DNA from: Anaerovorax odorimutans
Lineage (GTDB): Bacteria; Bacillota; Clostridia; Peptostreptococcales; JAAYPU01
Length of the DNA: 64,000 bases
Direction of reading: 5' to 3'
Assembly (NCBI GenBank): GCA_016841185.1
Contig: JAENZQ010000008.1
Coordinates: 1-64,000, forward strand
The notes under the pieces: model-generated
What the model was told of the DNA's origin: nothing
The model's database searches: none
The model's input: the letters and a program-made list of their open reading frames with translations, nothing else
Translations under genes and position numbers: made by a program
Shown: positions 55,769-64,000 of the stretch, piece by piece
Numbering within the stretch: the stretch's first letter is position 1
Layout: every line of letters begins with the position of its first letter

Positions 55769-57379
55769 TTAATTTGATTCTTCGCTAAGACTCTCTTTTT
55801 TAGTAAGGACTTTATAAGACTGGGCAATGAGTATAACTGCAAGTATCAGTAAAAGGATTGCAATAATAACCAGCAGGAAATTACCTGAAGCGATGTTGTC
55901 TCTTATTAAGAATCCTAATGCGGTTATTGTAACAAAGAACATAATAATCATTGGTATAATGATCATCTTATTGGATTTATTAATATGTTTCAAGTAAGCA
56001 GCGACAGCCAAAAGTGCCAGAGCTGCCAGTAATTGATTGGATGATCCGAAGATCGGCCATACGGTCGTATATCCCATGAAACCCAAACCGCCGCCTGCAC
56101 AAACCGTGACTGCAGTGGCAAAGTATTTATTTGTAGATAACGAAGTTGATTGTTCTTCATCCTTTTTTGTAAAGAATTCCTGAAACAGGAATCTTCCCAG
56201 TCTTGCAGTGGTATCCAGAGTTGTTAATGCAAAAGCAGATATAGCCAGGGCAACAAAAGAACTGCCGATATCATAGTTGATGCCAAAAGTGGTCATGAAA
56301 GTCCCGACACCATTCGAAAAGATATTGATAGGCGTGCCAAGTTCAGCTGCTTTATCTGCTGTTATAAATGCCACAGAAATAAGAGCAATTGTTGCAAGAA
56401 CACCTTCAATTAGCATGGAACCATATCCGATCTTTTGTGCATCCTTTTCATTATCGATCTGTTTGGATGTTGTTCCTGATGCCACCAATGAATGGAAGCC
56501 TGATATGGCTCCACATGCAACAATAACAAAAAGCATAGGGAATAAAAATTGCCCATTGACATTGAATCCTGTAAAAGCAGGAATTTCAAAACTTGGACGG
56601 TAAAGAAGCAATCCTAATATGCCTCCTGCCATCATAGCGTAAAGTAAATAGGAATTAAGATAATCCCTTGGCTGCAATAAAATCCAAACCGGTGTGACAG
56701 CAGCAATTAAAATATATACCAATAGTATTACCATCCACACTTCAGTGGATAGCATGATCGGAAAGGCATTGCCAATCCAGATGCCCGCAAATAAAAGAAT
56801 AACGCCTCCTACAGTTGCGACACCCAATGATATACCTTTTTTATTCACCAGTAAACCAAATATAATTGCCAGTGCAATGAAATACAATGATGTTGTGGCA
56901 ACTGCTCCATTGCTTGCAAAAGTAGAAGCTACGATATTATTAAAAGCTGCTATAACCAGAATAAGTGCAAGCCATGCGAAAAGAATAAAAAGTTTCTGTC
57001 CTGAAGCCCCGATGTTCTTGTTGATGATTTCTCCGATAGATTTCCCGTCATGTCTCATGGATGCAAAAAGGGCTCCAAAATCATGTACGCCTCCGAAGAA
57101 TATACTTCCGATAACAATCCAAAGTGCTACCGGTACCCATCCAAAAAATGCAGCGCTTATGGGCCCTACAATAGGGCCTGCTCCTGCAATGGAAGCAAAA
57201 TGATGACCCAATACAACATAATATTTAGTTGGAACATAGTCAATGCCATCCTGTAATCGATGGGACGGTGAAGGATTTGACACTGAAATGCCCCATTTTT
57301 TTGCCAGCCAAGCACCATATGTTGCATAAGCAATAATAAAAATAATAATTACGCCAATGATCAATATTAGTCCGTTCAT
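55769..57379 (-). CDS. cstA: CstA family carbon starvation protein / pyruvate or peptide transporter
   Basis: A 536-residue integral membrane protein with about 14-16 predicted helices. Family signatures are HHFASIAGAGPIVGPISAAFFGWVP, the FFGGVHDFGALFASMRHDGKSIGEI loop, PRDYLNSYLLYAMMAGG and FGSSNQLLAALALLAVAAYL. Relatives import pyruvate (BtsT) or peptides during carbon limitation. It is a short-type CstA (E. coli forms exceed 700 residues). The upstream unknown gene is 37 bases away and may be cotranscribed. Confidence 0.94.
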   Translation of the reverse strand: MNGLILIIGVIIIFIIAYATYGAWLAKKWGISVSNPSPSHRLQDGIDYVPTKYYVVLGHHFASIAGAGPIVGPISAAFFGWVPVALWIVIGSIFFGGVHDFGALFASMRHDGKSIGEIINKNIGASGQKLFILFAWLALILVIAAFNNIVASTFASNGAVATTSLYFIALAIIFGLLVNKKGISLGVATVGGVILLFAGIWIGNAFPIMLSTEVWMVILLVYILIAAVTPVWILLQPRDYLNSYLLYAMMAGGILGLLLYRPSFEIPAFTGFNVNGQFLFPMLFVIVACGAISGFHSLVASGTTSKQIDNEKDAQKIGYGSMLIEGVLATIALISVAFITADKAAELGTPINIFSNGVGTFMTTFGINYDIGSSFVALAISAFALTTLDTTARLGRFLFQEFFTKKDEEQSTSLSTNKYFATAVTVCAGGGLGFMGYTTVWPIFGSSNQLLAALALLAVAAYLKHINKSNKMIIIPMIIMFFVTITALGFLIRDNIASGNFLLVIIAILLLILAVILIAQSYKVLTKKESLSEESN

Positions 57380-57416
57380 TCCTTTTTCCTCCTTTCATAC
57401 ACTAAACCATACAGGG

Positions 57417-57911
57417 TCAGAATTCATATACTTTTCCTATTTGGCCACCTCCTTTACTTGTATATATTTTTTCAAGAGTCAGATCTGCAAGAACAAATCT
57501 GATCTTGGCCCAACCTTTTAAATTAAATAAAAATGATCTATTGAAACGGTATTTTTCAAGTGTTGAAATGATACCGTCATTAGCAATCTTATCTGATATA
57601 ATGATACAGGTGAAAATTGTAGACATATGTTCAAATGAAGGCTCGACTATATCGGCCAATGCTTCTTCTAAAATATGGGTTAAAATAATGAAATGGTTTT
57701 TGTTCACATTTTCAATATACTTAAAAAAACAATATTCATTATTTTCAGCTGCATCCAGTACAATTTTTTTTGAAGCGAAGTATTTTTCATTGCGCTCGTG
57801 GAATTCTGCTGTAAAATCAAACTGGTAATCGCCTATGCTGTATGATTCTTGAATATCAAAATGCCGCCTGAATTTCTTCAAAATATTCTGAATATACTCT
57901 TCATACTTCAT
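57417..57911 (-). CDS. Hypothetical cytosolic protein
   Basis: A 164-residue protein, YEEYIQNILKKFRRHFDIQESYSIGDYQFDFTAEFHERNEKYFASKK and onward. Mixed alpha/beta character, no membrane segment, and a glycine-rich end (SKGGGQIGKVYEF). The ATG at 57911 follows GAAAGGATT. No family is recognised. It precedes cstA closely, so an accessory or regulatory role for the transporter is possible but unproven. Confidence 0.7.
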   Translation of the reverse strand: MKYEEYIQNILKKFRRHFDIQESYSIGDYQFDFTAEFHERNEKYFASKKIVLDAAENNEYCFFKYIENVNKNHFIILTHILEEALADIVEPSFEHMSTIFTCIIISDKIANDGIISTLEKYRFNRSFLFNLKGWAKIRFVLADLTLEKIYTSKGGGQIGKVYEF

Positions 57912-58051
57912 AAAAAATCCTTTCAAAATATTCCATCTGTGTAGTATCCATATATATCCATTATTTACTATAAATATATCACTTTTTTATGTTATATTCA
58001 ACTGATATTTGTCTTATGCCCATAAAAAAATGATTTTTCCTTAAACAATAA

Positions 58052-58078
58052 AAAATGACCCAGTTTTTGGGTCATTTT
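58052..58078 (-). terminator. Intrinsic terminator of the dnaK-to-yqeY gene group
   Basis: AAAATGACCC pairs with GGGTCATTTT and six T follow on the minus strand. It overlaps the yqeY stop codon. Confidence 0.85.
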
Positions 58079-58515
58079 AAAATGCTTTCGACTATTTTTC
58101 GTACAAGGTTTCCGTCTGCCTTACCTTTAACTTTTGGCATTACAGCGCCCATCAATCTGCCCATCTCTTTCTTATCTTGTACACCTTCTTTACGTGCGGT
58201 ATCCAATACAATTTGTCTTACTTCATCTTCGGAAAGCTGTACCGGCATGTATTCCATCAGAATATCTATTTCAGCTTCATATTGTTCAATTAAATCAGCT
58301 CGATTTCCTTTTTTGAAGTCTTCAAGGGCATCTTTTCGCATTTTTACCTGTTTTGTAATTATATCTACAACACCATCATCATTCAATTCTTTTCGATTAT
58401 CAATCTCAGATTGCTTGATGGCTGCTCTTACCATATTGACTACATTTTTACGTATGCTATCCTTATTTTTCAAGGCATTCTTAAAATCAGAGCTAAGCCT
58501 GTCTTTTAAAGACAT
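58072..58515 (-). CDS. yqeY: GatB/YqeY domain-containing protein
   Basis: A 147-residue YqeY protein (SLKDRLSSDFKNALKNKDSIRKNVVNMVRAAIKQ... DEVRQIVLDTARKEGVQDKKEMGRLMGAVMPKVKGKADGNLVRKIVESIL). It is an all-helical tail domain related to the C-terminus of GatB and possibly binds tRNA. GAGGTG precedes the ATG at 58515. It follows rpsU by 18 bases, a conserved pair. Confidence 0.94.
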   Translation of the reverse strand: MSLKDRLSSDFKNALKNKDSIRKNVVNMVRAAIKQSEIDNRKELNDDGVVDIITKQVKMRKDALEDFKKGNRADLIEQYEAEIDILMEYMPVQLSEDEVRQIVLDTARKEGVQDKKEMGRLMGAVMPKVKGKADGNLVRKIVESILK

Positions 58516-58533
58516 ATACTTACACCTCATTCA

Positions 58534-58713
58534 TTAAAACTTTTTAGCCTTTTTTCTTGCTGCTTCGGATTTTTTCTTTCTTTTTACGCTGGGTTTTTCA
58601 TAGTGTTCTCTTTTTCTTAATTCAGACATTACTCCATCTCTTGCACATGAGCGCTTAAATCTCTTTAATGCACTTTCCAGACTTTCATTATCTCTTACGA
58701 TTACTTGTGCCAT
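58534..58713 (-). CDS. rpsU: 30S ribosomal protein S21
   Basis: A 59-residue protein, [20 protein letters not shown], then [20 protein letters not shown], ending in a basic Lys/Arg-rich tail. The length and sequence are typical of S21. A strong GGAGGGAGGG site precedes the ATG. It sits between the HIT gene and yqeY, as in other Firmicutes. Confidence 0.98.
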   Translation of the reverse strand: MAQVIVRDNESLESALKRFKRSCARDGVMSELRKREHYEKPSVKRKKKSEAARKKAKKF

Positions 58714-58821
58714 ATTTATCCCTCCCTCCGTACAGTGAATATTCTGCCATCACTACTACCTTTTAAAGCAAGTTAATTATAGCAGATAATATTATACTAC
58801 AGTTGATGAAAATAATCAATA

Positions 58822-59163
58822 TCAACCTGGCGGCCACTGCATTTTTCTTCCGCCTAATAAATGGAAATGAAGATGTTTGACGGTTTGAAAGCCATCTTCT
58901 CCACAGTTATTTACCACACGGTATCCATTATCTAATTTAAGAATAGATGCAATTTCTCTAATTTTAATCATCATTTTTCCTAAAAGATTTTGGTCTTCAA
59001 TACTTACCTGATCCATCGATTGGATATGTATTTTAGGAATAATCAGGATATGGATCGGAGCTTTAGGCTCAATATCTTTAAATGCCAACATATCGTCATC
59101 TTCATATACGATGTCAGCAGGAATTTCTTTGGAAACGATCTTACAGAAAATGCAGTCACTCAT
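58822..59163 (-). CDS. HIT (histidine triad) family nucleotide-binding protein
   Basis: A 113-residue HIT hydrolase of the HinT type. It has DCIFCKIVSKEIPADIVYEDD, FKDIEPKAPIHILIIPK, NCGEDGFQTVKHLHFHLLGG (the HxHxH triad) and a C-terminal Trp-Pro. Such enzymes hydrolyse AMP-lysine and other nucleoside phosphoramidates. The ATG at 59163 follows GGGAGGTG. Confidence 0.95.
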   Translation of the reverse strand: MSDCIFCKIVSKEIPADIVYEDDDMLAFKDIEPKAPIHILIIPKIHIQSMDQVSIEDQNLLGKMMIKIREIASILKLDNGYRVVNNCGEDGFQTVKHLHFHLLGGRKMQWPPG

Positions 59164-59228
59164 TTTTTTCACCTCCCAACAGATATAACATGAGTATAAC
59201 ATATTATTATTTTTTTTGAAAATAAGTT

Positions 59229-60533
59229 TCAGTATATTTTTTCTATTTTGCCTGTTAATCCGTCTTTGAAAATATTTTCAACGTACACCAAAGCAAAACG
59301 GTCTTTTAAATCCGACTTATTTTTGCAGTATACTTTCAGATAATTATCTGAAAGGCCTTCGTAATATCCTGTTTTTTCATCTTTAGTTTCAAATAATACC
59401 TCGACAGAAGTGCAAATAAACTTTTTCATATAGTCATAAGCGGCATGATCCGCAAGCTGTAACAGATATTCGCTTCTCTTGTTTTTCGTAGAAGGATCAA
59501 CCTGATGCTCCATTTCGGCAGCTTTTGTTCCTTTTCGTTTAGAATATTTAAAAACATGAACCTTTCCAAATCCTATTGATTTGACAAAATTACAGGTGTC
59601 CTCGAAGTCTTTTTGGGTTTCGCCGGGGAATCCTACGATAATATCTGTAGTAATATTCATATTATACCTCTGCTCACGCAATTTGTGAACAATCTCCTTA
59701 TACCGGTCAGTTGAATACTTTCGGTTCATTGACTTTAATATTTTATCACTGCCGTTTTGAAGTGATAAATGAAGGTGTGAACACAACTTAGAAAACGACA
59801 TCAGTTTGTCTATAAATACCTGATCCATTACCGCAGGTTCCAGAGAACTGAGCCTTATTCGGAATTTACCGCTAATTGCGTTAATATTTTCAATAACATC
59901 TAACAAGGAACCTTCTCCAGAATCAACTCCGTAAAGAGCTGCATTTATACCTGTAATTACGATTTCCTTATACCCATTGGCAATAAGCGTTTTCGCCTCT
60001 TTAAGAATATGTTCCCCTTTTCTGCTTCTGATATTGCCTCTGGCATAAGGAATGATACAATAAGAACAGAACTGATTACAACCCTCCTGTATCTTGATAT
60101 AAGCGCGTGTTCGCATATCCATTGACGTAATTAACATTTCTTCATAATCAAGGAGTTCGTCATAATCTCTGATCTTTACGGTTTTTTCTTTCCCTTTAAA
60201 TGCATCAGCATACTCTACAATTTTATTTTTTTCATTTATTCCTATTACAATATTCACATCTTCGAGGGCTTCTATTTCTTTTGGACTTATTTGAGCATAA
60301 CATCCCGTCACAATTACAATACTGTCCGGGTTCAGCCGTTTGGCACGCCGGATATATTGCCGGGATTTTCGGTCAGATAAATTCGTAACGGTACATGTAT
60401 TAATAACATTTACATCTGCCGGCTCATTTTCATGAACGATTTCATAACCTTTCTGTATGAATTTTTCTTTTATTGCCTGTGTTTCATATTGATTCACTTT
60501 GCAGCCAAGCGTATAAAAAGCAACTTTTTTCAT
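59229..60533 (-). CDS. mtaB: tRNA (N6-threonylcarbamoyladenosine(37)-C2)-methylthiotransferase MtaB
   Basis: A 434-residue radical-SAM methylthiotransferase that makes ms2t6A37 in ANN-decoding tRNAs. The N-terminal UPF0004 domain has FYTLGCKVNQYETQAI, NTCTVTNLSDRKSRQ and VIVTGCYAQ with its three cluster cysteines. The radical SAM motif is IQEGCNQFCSYCIIPYARG. A C-terminal TRAM domain follows (VLFETKDEKTGYYEGLSDNYLKVY). It lies six bases after rsmE. Confidence 0.96.
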   Translation of the reverse strand: MKKVAFYTLGCKVNQYETQAIKEKFIQKGYEIVHENEPADVNVINTCTVTNLSDRKSRQYIRRAKRLNPDSIVIVTGCYAQISPKEIEALEDVNIVIGINEKNKIVEYADAFKGKEKTVKIRDYDELLDYEEMLITSMDMRTRAYIKIQEGCNQFCSYCIIPYARGNIRSRKGEHILKEAKTLIANGYKEIVITGINAALYGVDSGEGSLLDVIENINAISGKFRIRLSSLEPAVMDQVFIDKLMSFSKLCSHLHLSLQNGSDKILKSMNRKYSTDRYKEIVHKLREQRYNMNITTDIIVGFPGETQKDFEDTCNFVKSIGFGKVHVFKYSKRKGTKAAEMEHQVDPSTKNKRSEYLLQLADHAAYDYMKKFICTSVEVLFETKDEKTGYYEGLSDNYLKVYCKNKSDLKDRFALVYVENIFKDGLTGKIEKIY

Positions 60534-60539
60534 CAGATT

Positions 60540-61280
60540 TTAACCTTCCAATTCATACAAAATCATTGCCAAAGCAGCTGCTCCGGCAGTTTCTGTTCTT
60601 AATATGGTTTTCCCCAAAGAAACAGAAATTGCACCTGCCTCTTTTGCATGCTTTACTTCACTTAAAGAAAATCCGCCTTCCGAACCTACAATTACAGCCA
60701 AATTATTAATCTTATTCTTATTCTGTTTTTTCAAAATATTTTTTATCATTGTAATTTTTTCGTCTTCATATAAAAATAAAACAAGTTCTTTATTCTGTAT
60801 ATCCACTAACATGTCATGAAAATCCAGCGGGTCTTCCACCTTCGGAATAATTCCTCTTTTACATTGCTTGGAAGCTTCATTGGATATTTTCTGCCATCTC
60901 TCCACCTTTTTATGAAAATTGCCTCTGTCCTTGACTACCGTTCTTTCGGAAAAAAAAGGAGTAATTTTAAAAACACCTAATTCAACAGATTTTTGGACAA
61001 TGCTTTCCATTTTACTATGTTTTGGAATACTCTGATACAAGGTAATAAGAGTCAACGGTTCTCTTTGAAAAGGCTGTTTTTCTAAAACAACTGCTTCAAC
61101 ATGATCACGGGAAACATTTGATATTTCCGCCAAATACTCATATTGCTCTCCATCGGATACTTCTATTTTTTCTTTTGGTTTTAACCTGAGCACTTTTGAA
61201 ATGTGTTTCACCTCTTCCGGATCTTGAATAGAGATAGTTGTTTCATTGATATTGTTTTTTAACACAAAAAATCTATTCAT
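60540..61280 (-). CDS. rsmE: 16S rRNA (uracil(1498)-N3)-methyltransferase
   Basis: A 246-residue SPOUT methyltransferase. It has an N-terminal PUA-like part (NRFFVLKNNINETTISIQDPEEVKHISKVLRLKPKEKIEV). The C-terminal knot motifs are AVIVGSEGGFSLSEV and SVSLGKTILRTETAGAAALAM. The ATG at 61280 follows AGGGTGAAGC. It sits between prmA and mtaB in the conserved heat-shock cluster. Confidence 0.96.
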   Translation of the reverse strand: MNRFFVLKNNINETTISIQDPEEVKHISKVLRLKPKEKIEVSDGEQYEYLAEISNVSRDHVEAVVLEKQPFQREPLTLITLYQSIPKHSKMESIVQKSVELGVFKITPFFSERTVVKDRGNFHKKVERWQKISNEASKQCKRGIIPKVEDPLDFHDMLVDIQNKELVLFLYEDEKITMIKNILKKQNKNKINNLAVIVGSEGGFSLSEVKHAKEAGAISVSLGKTILRTETAGAAALAMILYELEG

Positions 61281-61292
61281 TAGCTTCACCCT

Positions 61293-62219
61293 TTATTTCC
61301 CTGAAAATTGAAGAGCCGCAGCCATCCAATCTTCTTTTCTCATGCGTACTAAAACGTTGAAACCGTTTAAATTAAGGGCATCCATTACCAAACCTTCTTT
61401 CTCAATCAATATACCGGATATAATAAAAATTTTACGCCCTTTTAGAATATTATGTATATTTTTTGATAAAGATATAATCATTTCAGCCGTAATATTTGCA
61501 ACGACAATGTCTGCTTCCTTTTCAATATTTTTTACTAAATCCCCATGCCTAATTCGTATTTTATCAGTTAATCCGTTTTTTTCGACATTCTCTTTAGCAA
61601 CCTCAACGGCGGTTTCATCAATATCTATTCCGGTAACGGATTTTGCTCCTAATTTTGCTGCTGCAATGGATAATATACCGGACCCGCACCCAATATCCAG
61701 TACTTCTGCTTTTTCATCTACATATGCCTCTAATAATTCTATGCACAGTGATGTGGTCTCATGGGTACCGGTTCCGAAAGCCATTCCGGGGTCGATTTCT
61801 ATTATTATCTCATTGCTTTTTTTACTCACATATTCTTCCCACTCTGGTTTGATGATGATCCTGTCAGTAATTCTTACAGGTTTGAAATATTTCTTCCAGC
61901 CCTCCGTCCATTCTTTCTCAAAGACCTCTTCTGTCTTGATATCAATAGAGAAACCATTTTCAAAAGCTACTTTTTTCAGGCTGCTTATTACTTTTTTAGG
62001 TTTACCATAATCATTTTTTTGTAAATAAAAAATGATTTTGTTCCCACAGGACGACTGCTGTTCATCATAATAATCCCAGCTTCTTTCATTTCTATTAAGG
62101 GTAAGAAATTCTGTACTCTCAATTTCAATACCATCTATTCCGGACCTATATAAAATACCATACATCATGTCCACCTGCCAAGGTTCAGGTACCTCCACGA
62201 TAAATTTTCTCCACTCCAT
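61293..62219 (-). CDS. prmA: Ribosomal protein L11 methyltransferase
   Basis: A 308-residue protein that trimethylates L11. The N-terminal substrate domain is followed by PGMAFGTGTHETTSLCIELLE, the SAM-binding VLDIGCGSGILSIAAAKLGAKSVTGIDID and the catalytic VVANITAEMI. The ATG at 62219 follows AAGGTGG. It lies 12 bases before rsmE. Confidence 0.96.
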   Translation of the reverse strand: MEWRKFIVEVPEPWQVDMMYGILYRSGIDGIEIESTEFLTLNRNERSWDYYDEQQSSCGNKIIFYLQKNDYGKPKKVISSLKKVAFENGFSIDIKTEEVFEKEWTEGWKKYFKPVRITDRIIIKPEWEEYVSKKSNEIIIEIDPGMAFGTGTHETTSLCIELLEAYVDEKAEVLDIGCGSGILSIAAAKLGAKSVTGIDIDETAVEVAKENVEKNGLTDKIRIRHGDLVKNIEKEADIVVANITAEMIISLSKNIHNILKGRKIFIISGILIEKEGLVMDALNLNGFNVLVRMRKEDWMAAALQFSGK

Positions 62220-62290
62220 AAAAACCACCTTCTTTAAAATTTTCAAATGGATAATTGAAAATTTGAAAAAATTCTCACTTTTAAATTGTT

Positions 62291-62315
62291 AGGGACAGCC
62301 CTTGCGGCTGTCCCT
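62291..62315. repeat. GC-rich palindromic intergenic element (dnaJ-prmA gap)
   Basis: AGGGACAGCC-CTTGC-GGCTGTCCCT is a near-perfect palindrome with the same core as the element at 27157-27185. Confidence 0.65.
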
Positions 62316-62409
62316 GCAAACCGTCTTTTTCCTATTAATTGATTATTTAATTCGGCTTAATTCGACACTTAACACTCAATTTCATAATTTTTTTCCATTT
62401 TTTTCAAAA

Positions 62410-62433
62410 AGGGTTTTGCATATGCAAAACCCT
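62410..62433 (-). terminator. Terminator after dnaJ, 24-base perfect palindrome
   Basis: AGGGTTTTGCAT and ATGCAAAACCCT are exact complements; five T follow on the minus strand. It may separate dnaK-dnaJ from prmA and the downstream genes, wholly or in part. Confidence 0.8.
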
Positions 62434-62472
62434 ATCTGTAATATTAATTCTGGAACTCTAAGTTTTTATGCT

Positions 62473-63606
62473 TTATATACCTAATAAATCTTTTACATTT
62501 TCAAAAAAACTTTTTCTTTGCTCATGACCTTCCATATCAAAAGATGAAGCAAGTTTCTGCAACAACTTCTTCTGTTCGCCGGTCAGCTTTTTGGGTATTT
62601 CTACAATAACTTTTACGTATAAATCTCCCATTCTGCTGCTGTTTACATGTTTAATCCCTTTTCCCTTTATTCTGAATACCGTTCCGGATTGAGTACCTGA
62701 GGGAATCTTATAAGAAATTTTTCCATCAAGTGTAGGTACCACCAGTTCATCTCCAAGAGCTGCCTGGGGAAAAGTAACAGGAAATTCCAGTATCAGGTCC
62801 TTTCCGTCTCTTTTGAATAATTTATGAGGCTTAACTTCGATGATTACATAAAAATCTCCGTTAGGTCCTCCGTTTGTACCGGGTTCACCTTCACCCCTTA
62901 TGGAAATCACTGATTCGCTGTCTACTCCTGCGGGAACCTTTACTTTTAATGTAACTTTCTTTCTGATCTTGCCTGAACCGTTACAAGCTTTACAGGGATG
63001 CTCTATAACAGTACCTTTTCCTCCACAGCGCTCACACGGTCTTACATTGACAAATTGACCAAAAGGTGTTCGCTGCTGAGATCTGATTTCACCTGTTCCA
63101 TTACATGTAGGGCAAGTTTTTCTTGAAGTATTTTTTTCGGCTCCGGTACCATTGCATTCATCACATTCTTCATATCGCATTACATTAATTTCTTTTTCTG
63201 TACCAAATGCTGCTTCTTCAAATGAAATGGTTAATTTTTGTTGTATATCGGATCCCTTTGCAGGTCCGTTGCGCCTTCTGCCGGATGAAAAGCCGCCTCC
63301 AAACATATCAAAGATATCACTGAATATATCTTCAAAACCACCGAAACCTGCACCGCCTCCAAAACCGCCTGAATTGGGATCAACACCTGCATGGCCAAAC
63401 CGGTCATACCTTTCACGCTTTTTAGGGTCTGCCAGAATTTCATATGCCTCATTGATTTCTTTGAACTTTTCTTCAGCTTCTTTATTACCCGGATTTTTAT
63501 CAGGATGATATTGGATAGCTTTCTTTCTATAGGCTTTCTTAATTTCTTCAATGGTTGCACCTTGACTTAGTTCCAATACTTCATAATAATCTCGTTTTGA
63601 CAACAT
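62473..63606 (-). CDS. dnaJ: Chaperone protein DnaJ
   Basis: A 377-residue type I Hsp40. It has a J domain (residues 4-66) with HPD in [16 protein letters not shown], a Gly/Phe-rich region (about 75-115) and four zinc repeats ([32 protein letters not shown]). The C-terminal substrate domains end near [13 protein letters not shown]. The ATG at 63606 follows GAGGGTGAG. Confidence 0.98.
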   Translation of the reverse strand: MLSKRDYYEVLELSQGATIEEIKKAYRKKAIQYHPDKNPGNKEAEEKFKEINEAYEILADPKKRERYDRFGHAGVDPNSGGFGGGAGFGGFEDIFSDIFDMFGGGFSSGRRRNGPAKGSDIQQKLTISFEEAAFGTEKEINVMRYEECDECNGTGAEKNTSRKTCPTCNGTGEIRSQQRTPFGQFVNVRPCERCGGKGTVIEHPCKACNGSGKIRKKVTLKVKVPAGVDSESVISIRGEGEPGTNGGPNGDFYVIIEVKPHKLFKRDGKDLILEFPVTFPQAALGDELVVPTLDGKISYKIPSGTQSGTVFRIKGKGIKHVNSSRMGDLYVKVIVEIPKKLTGEQKKLLQKLASSFDMEGHEQRKSFFENVKDLLGI

Positions 63607-63655
63607 CTCACCCTCTTTAAGCAATATAATCGTTCAGTCTGTATTTTAACAGCTT

Positions 63656-63676
63656 GAGGCACCAAGCTGGTGCCTC
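63656..63676 (-). other. Hairpin in the dnaK-dnaJ spacer
   Basis: GAGGCACC pairs with GGTGCCTC around a 5-base loop. There is no T run, so it is more likely an mRNA stability or processing hairpin, or an attenuator, than a full terminator. Confidence 0.5.
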
Positions 63677-63683
63677 GTGGATT

Positions 63684-64000
63684 TTATTTCTTGTCTTCAT
63701 CATCTACAACTTCGTAATCTGCATCAACAACATTATCGTCTTCCGATTTGGTTTCCTCGTTAGATTCCTCCTGTGGATTCTGTTGAGCAGCTTCCTCGTA
63801 TAATTTTTGTGACAATGTATGGAAAGCATTGGTTAATTCTTCTGTTTTTGATTTTATATCGTCAACATCATCGCCTTCTAATGCTTTCTTTAATGCATCT
63901 GCTGAAGATTGTATTTTTTCTTTTTCGGATGCATCCACTTTGTCTCCGACTTCCTTAAGTGCTTTTTCTGTTTCATATATCAGAGAATCTGCTTTATTTC
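63684..64000 (-). CDS. dnaK: Chaperone protein DnaK, C-terminal part (5' end outside window)
   Basis: The last about 104 residues of Hsp70 DnaK. They comprise the helical lid (NKADSLIYETEKALKEVGDKV... ADALKKALEGDDVDDIKSKTEELTNAFHTLSQKLYEEA) and the acidic tail (VVDADYEVVDDEDKK), typical of Firmicute DnaK. The gene continues beyond position 64000. It lies directly ahead of dnaJ. Confidence 0.96.
   Translation of the reverse strand, partial: NKADSLIYETEKALKEVGDKVDASEKEKIQSSADALKKALEGDDVDDIKSKTEELTNAFHTLSQKLYEEAAQQNPQEESNEETKSEDDNVVDADYEVVDDEDKK

Noticed and set aside
61342-62010. 222-codon plus-strand open frame opposite prmA
   Set aside because: Antisense shadow of the methyltransferase gene, no ribosome site, no family likeness.

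Overview
This 64 kb window is a chromosomal segment of a low-GC, Gram-positive, anaerobic spore-former, most likely a member of class Clostridia. The evidence is the conserved blocks dnaK-dnaJ-prmA-rsmE-mtaB-hit-rpsU-yqeY, yqfC-yqfD-phoH-ybeY-cdd-era-recO-glyS and dnaG-rpoD-trmK-nif3. A HisZ-type histidine operon, pyruvate phosphate dikinase with its regulatory protein, and a large 2-hydroxyacyl-CoA dehydratase activase fusion point the same way. Nearly all genes lie on the minus strand; only a PHP histidinol-phosphatase (15406-16203) and a large exported phosphodiester glycosidase-like protein (38639-41476) are on the plus strand.

Region by region. 1-1060: the 5' part of an M23/SpoIVFA-like gene whose frame is broken by two in-frame stops, then a palindrome-rich spacer with a duplicated terminator and tRNA-Leu(GAG). 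1062-8343: an oligopeptide-binding lipoprotein, coaE, polA, an anti-sigma factor with a DUF4349-like domain, its ECF sigma factor, and a small DUF1858-like protein without the usual cysteines. 8553-16203: the histidine operon hisZ-G-D-B-H-A-F-IE (no hisC) with divergent hisK. 16212-16395: a 6S RNA. 16490-23314: yebC, a PFL/DUF711 protein, an ACT protein and the 1416-residue activase fusion. 23504-31700: a Tad/Flp pilus operon headed by a copper-amine-oxidase-type stalk protein and preceded by a c-di-GMP-I riboswitch, an intrinsic terminator and a good sigma-A promoter. 31729-32195: RNase P RNA with an enlarged AT-rich helix, and its promoter. 32441-38342: nif3, trmK, rpoD, dnaG, dgt. 38639-43034: the exported glycosidase-like protein and two poorly known small genes. 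43035-49100: ppdK, PPDK regulatory protein, CcpN-like regulator and glyS under a glycine T-box. 49113-55510: a DUF4342-like protein, recO, era, cdd, DUF502, ybeY, phoH, yqfD and yqfC (sigma-E-like promoter). 55546-57926: an ISL3 transposase remnant, cstA and an unknown gene. 58052-64000: yqeY, rpsU, hit, mtaB, rsmE, prmA, dnaJ and the C-terminus of dnaK.

Most of the window is core housekeeping: translation, replication, heat shock and amino-acid synthesis. The most distinctive unit is the Tad pilus operon, which carries its own second-messenger-sensing leader, so surface pilus production is probably tied to c-di-GMP level. Other regulatory RNAs are the glycine T-box (specifier GGA) and 6S RNA. 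Small GC-rich palindromes (core similar to AGGGACAGCCCTTGCGGCTG) are scattered in spacers and stand out against the AT-rich background.
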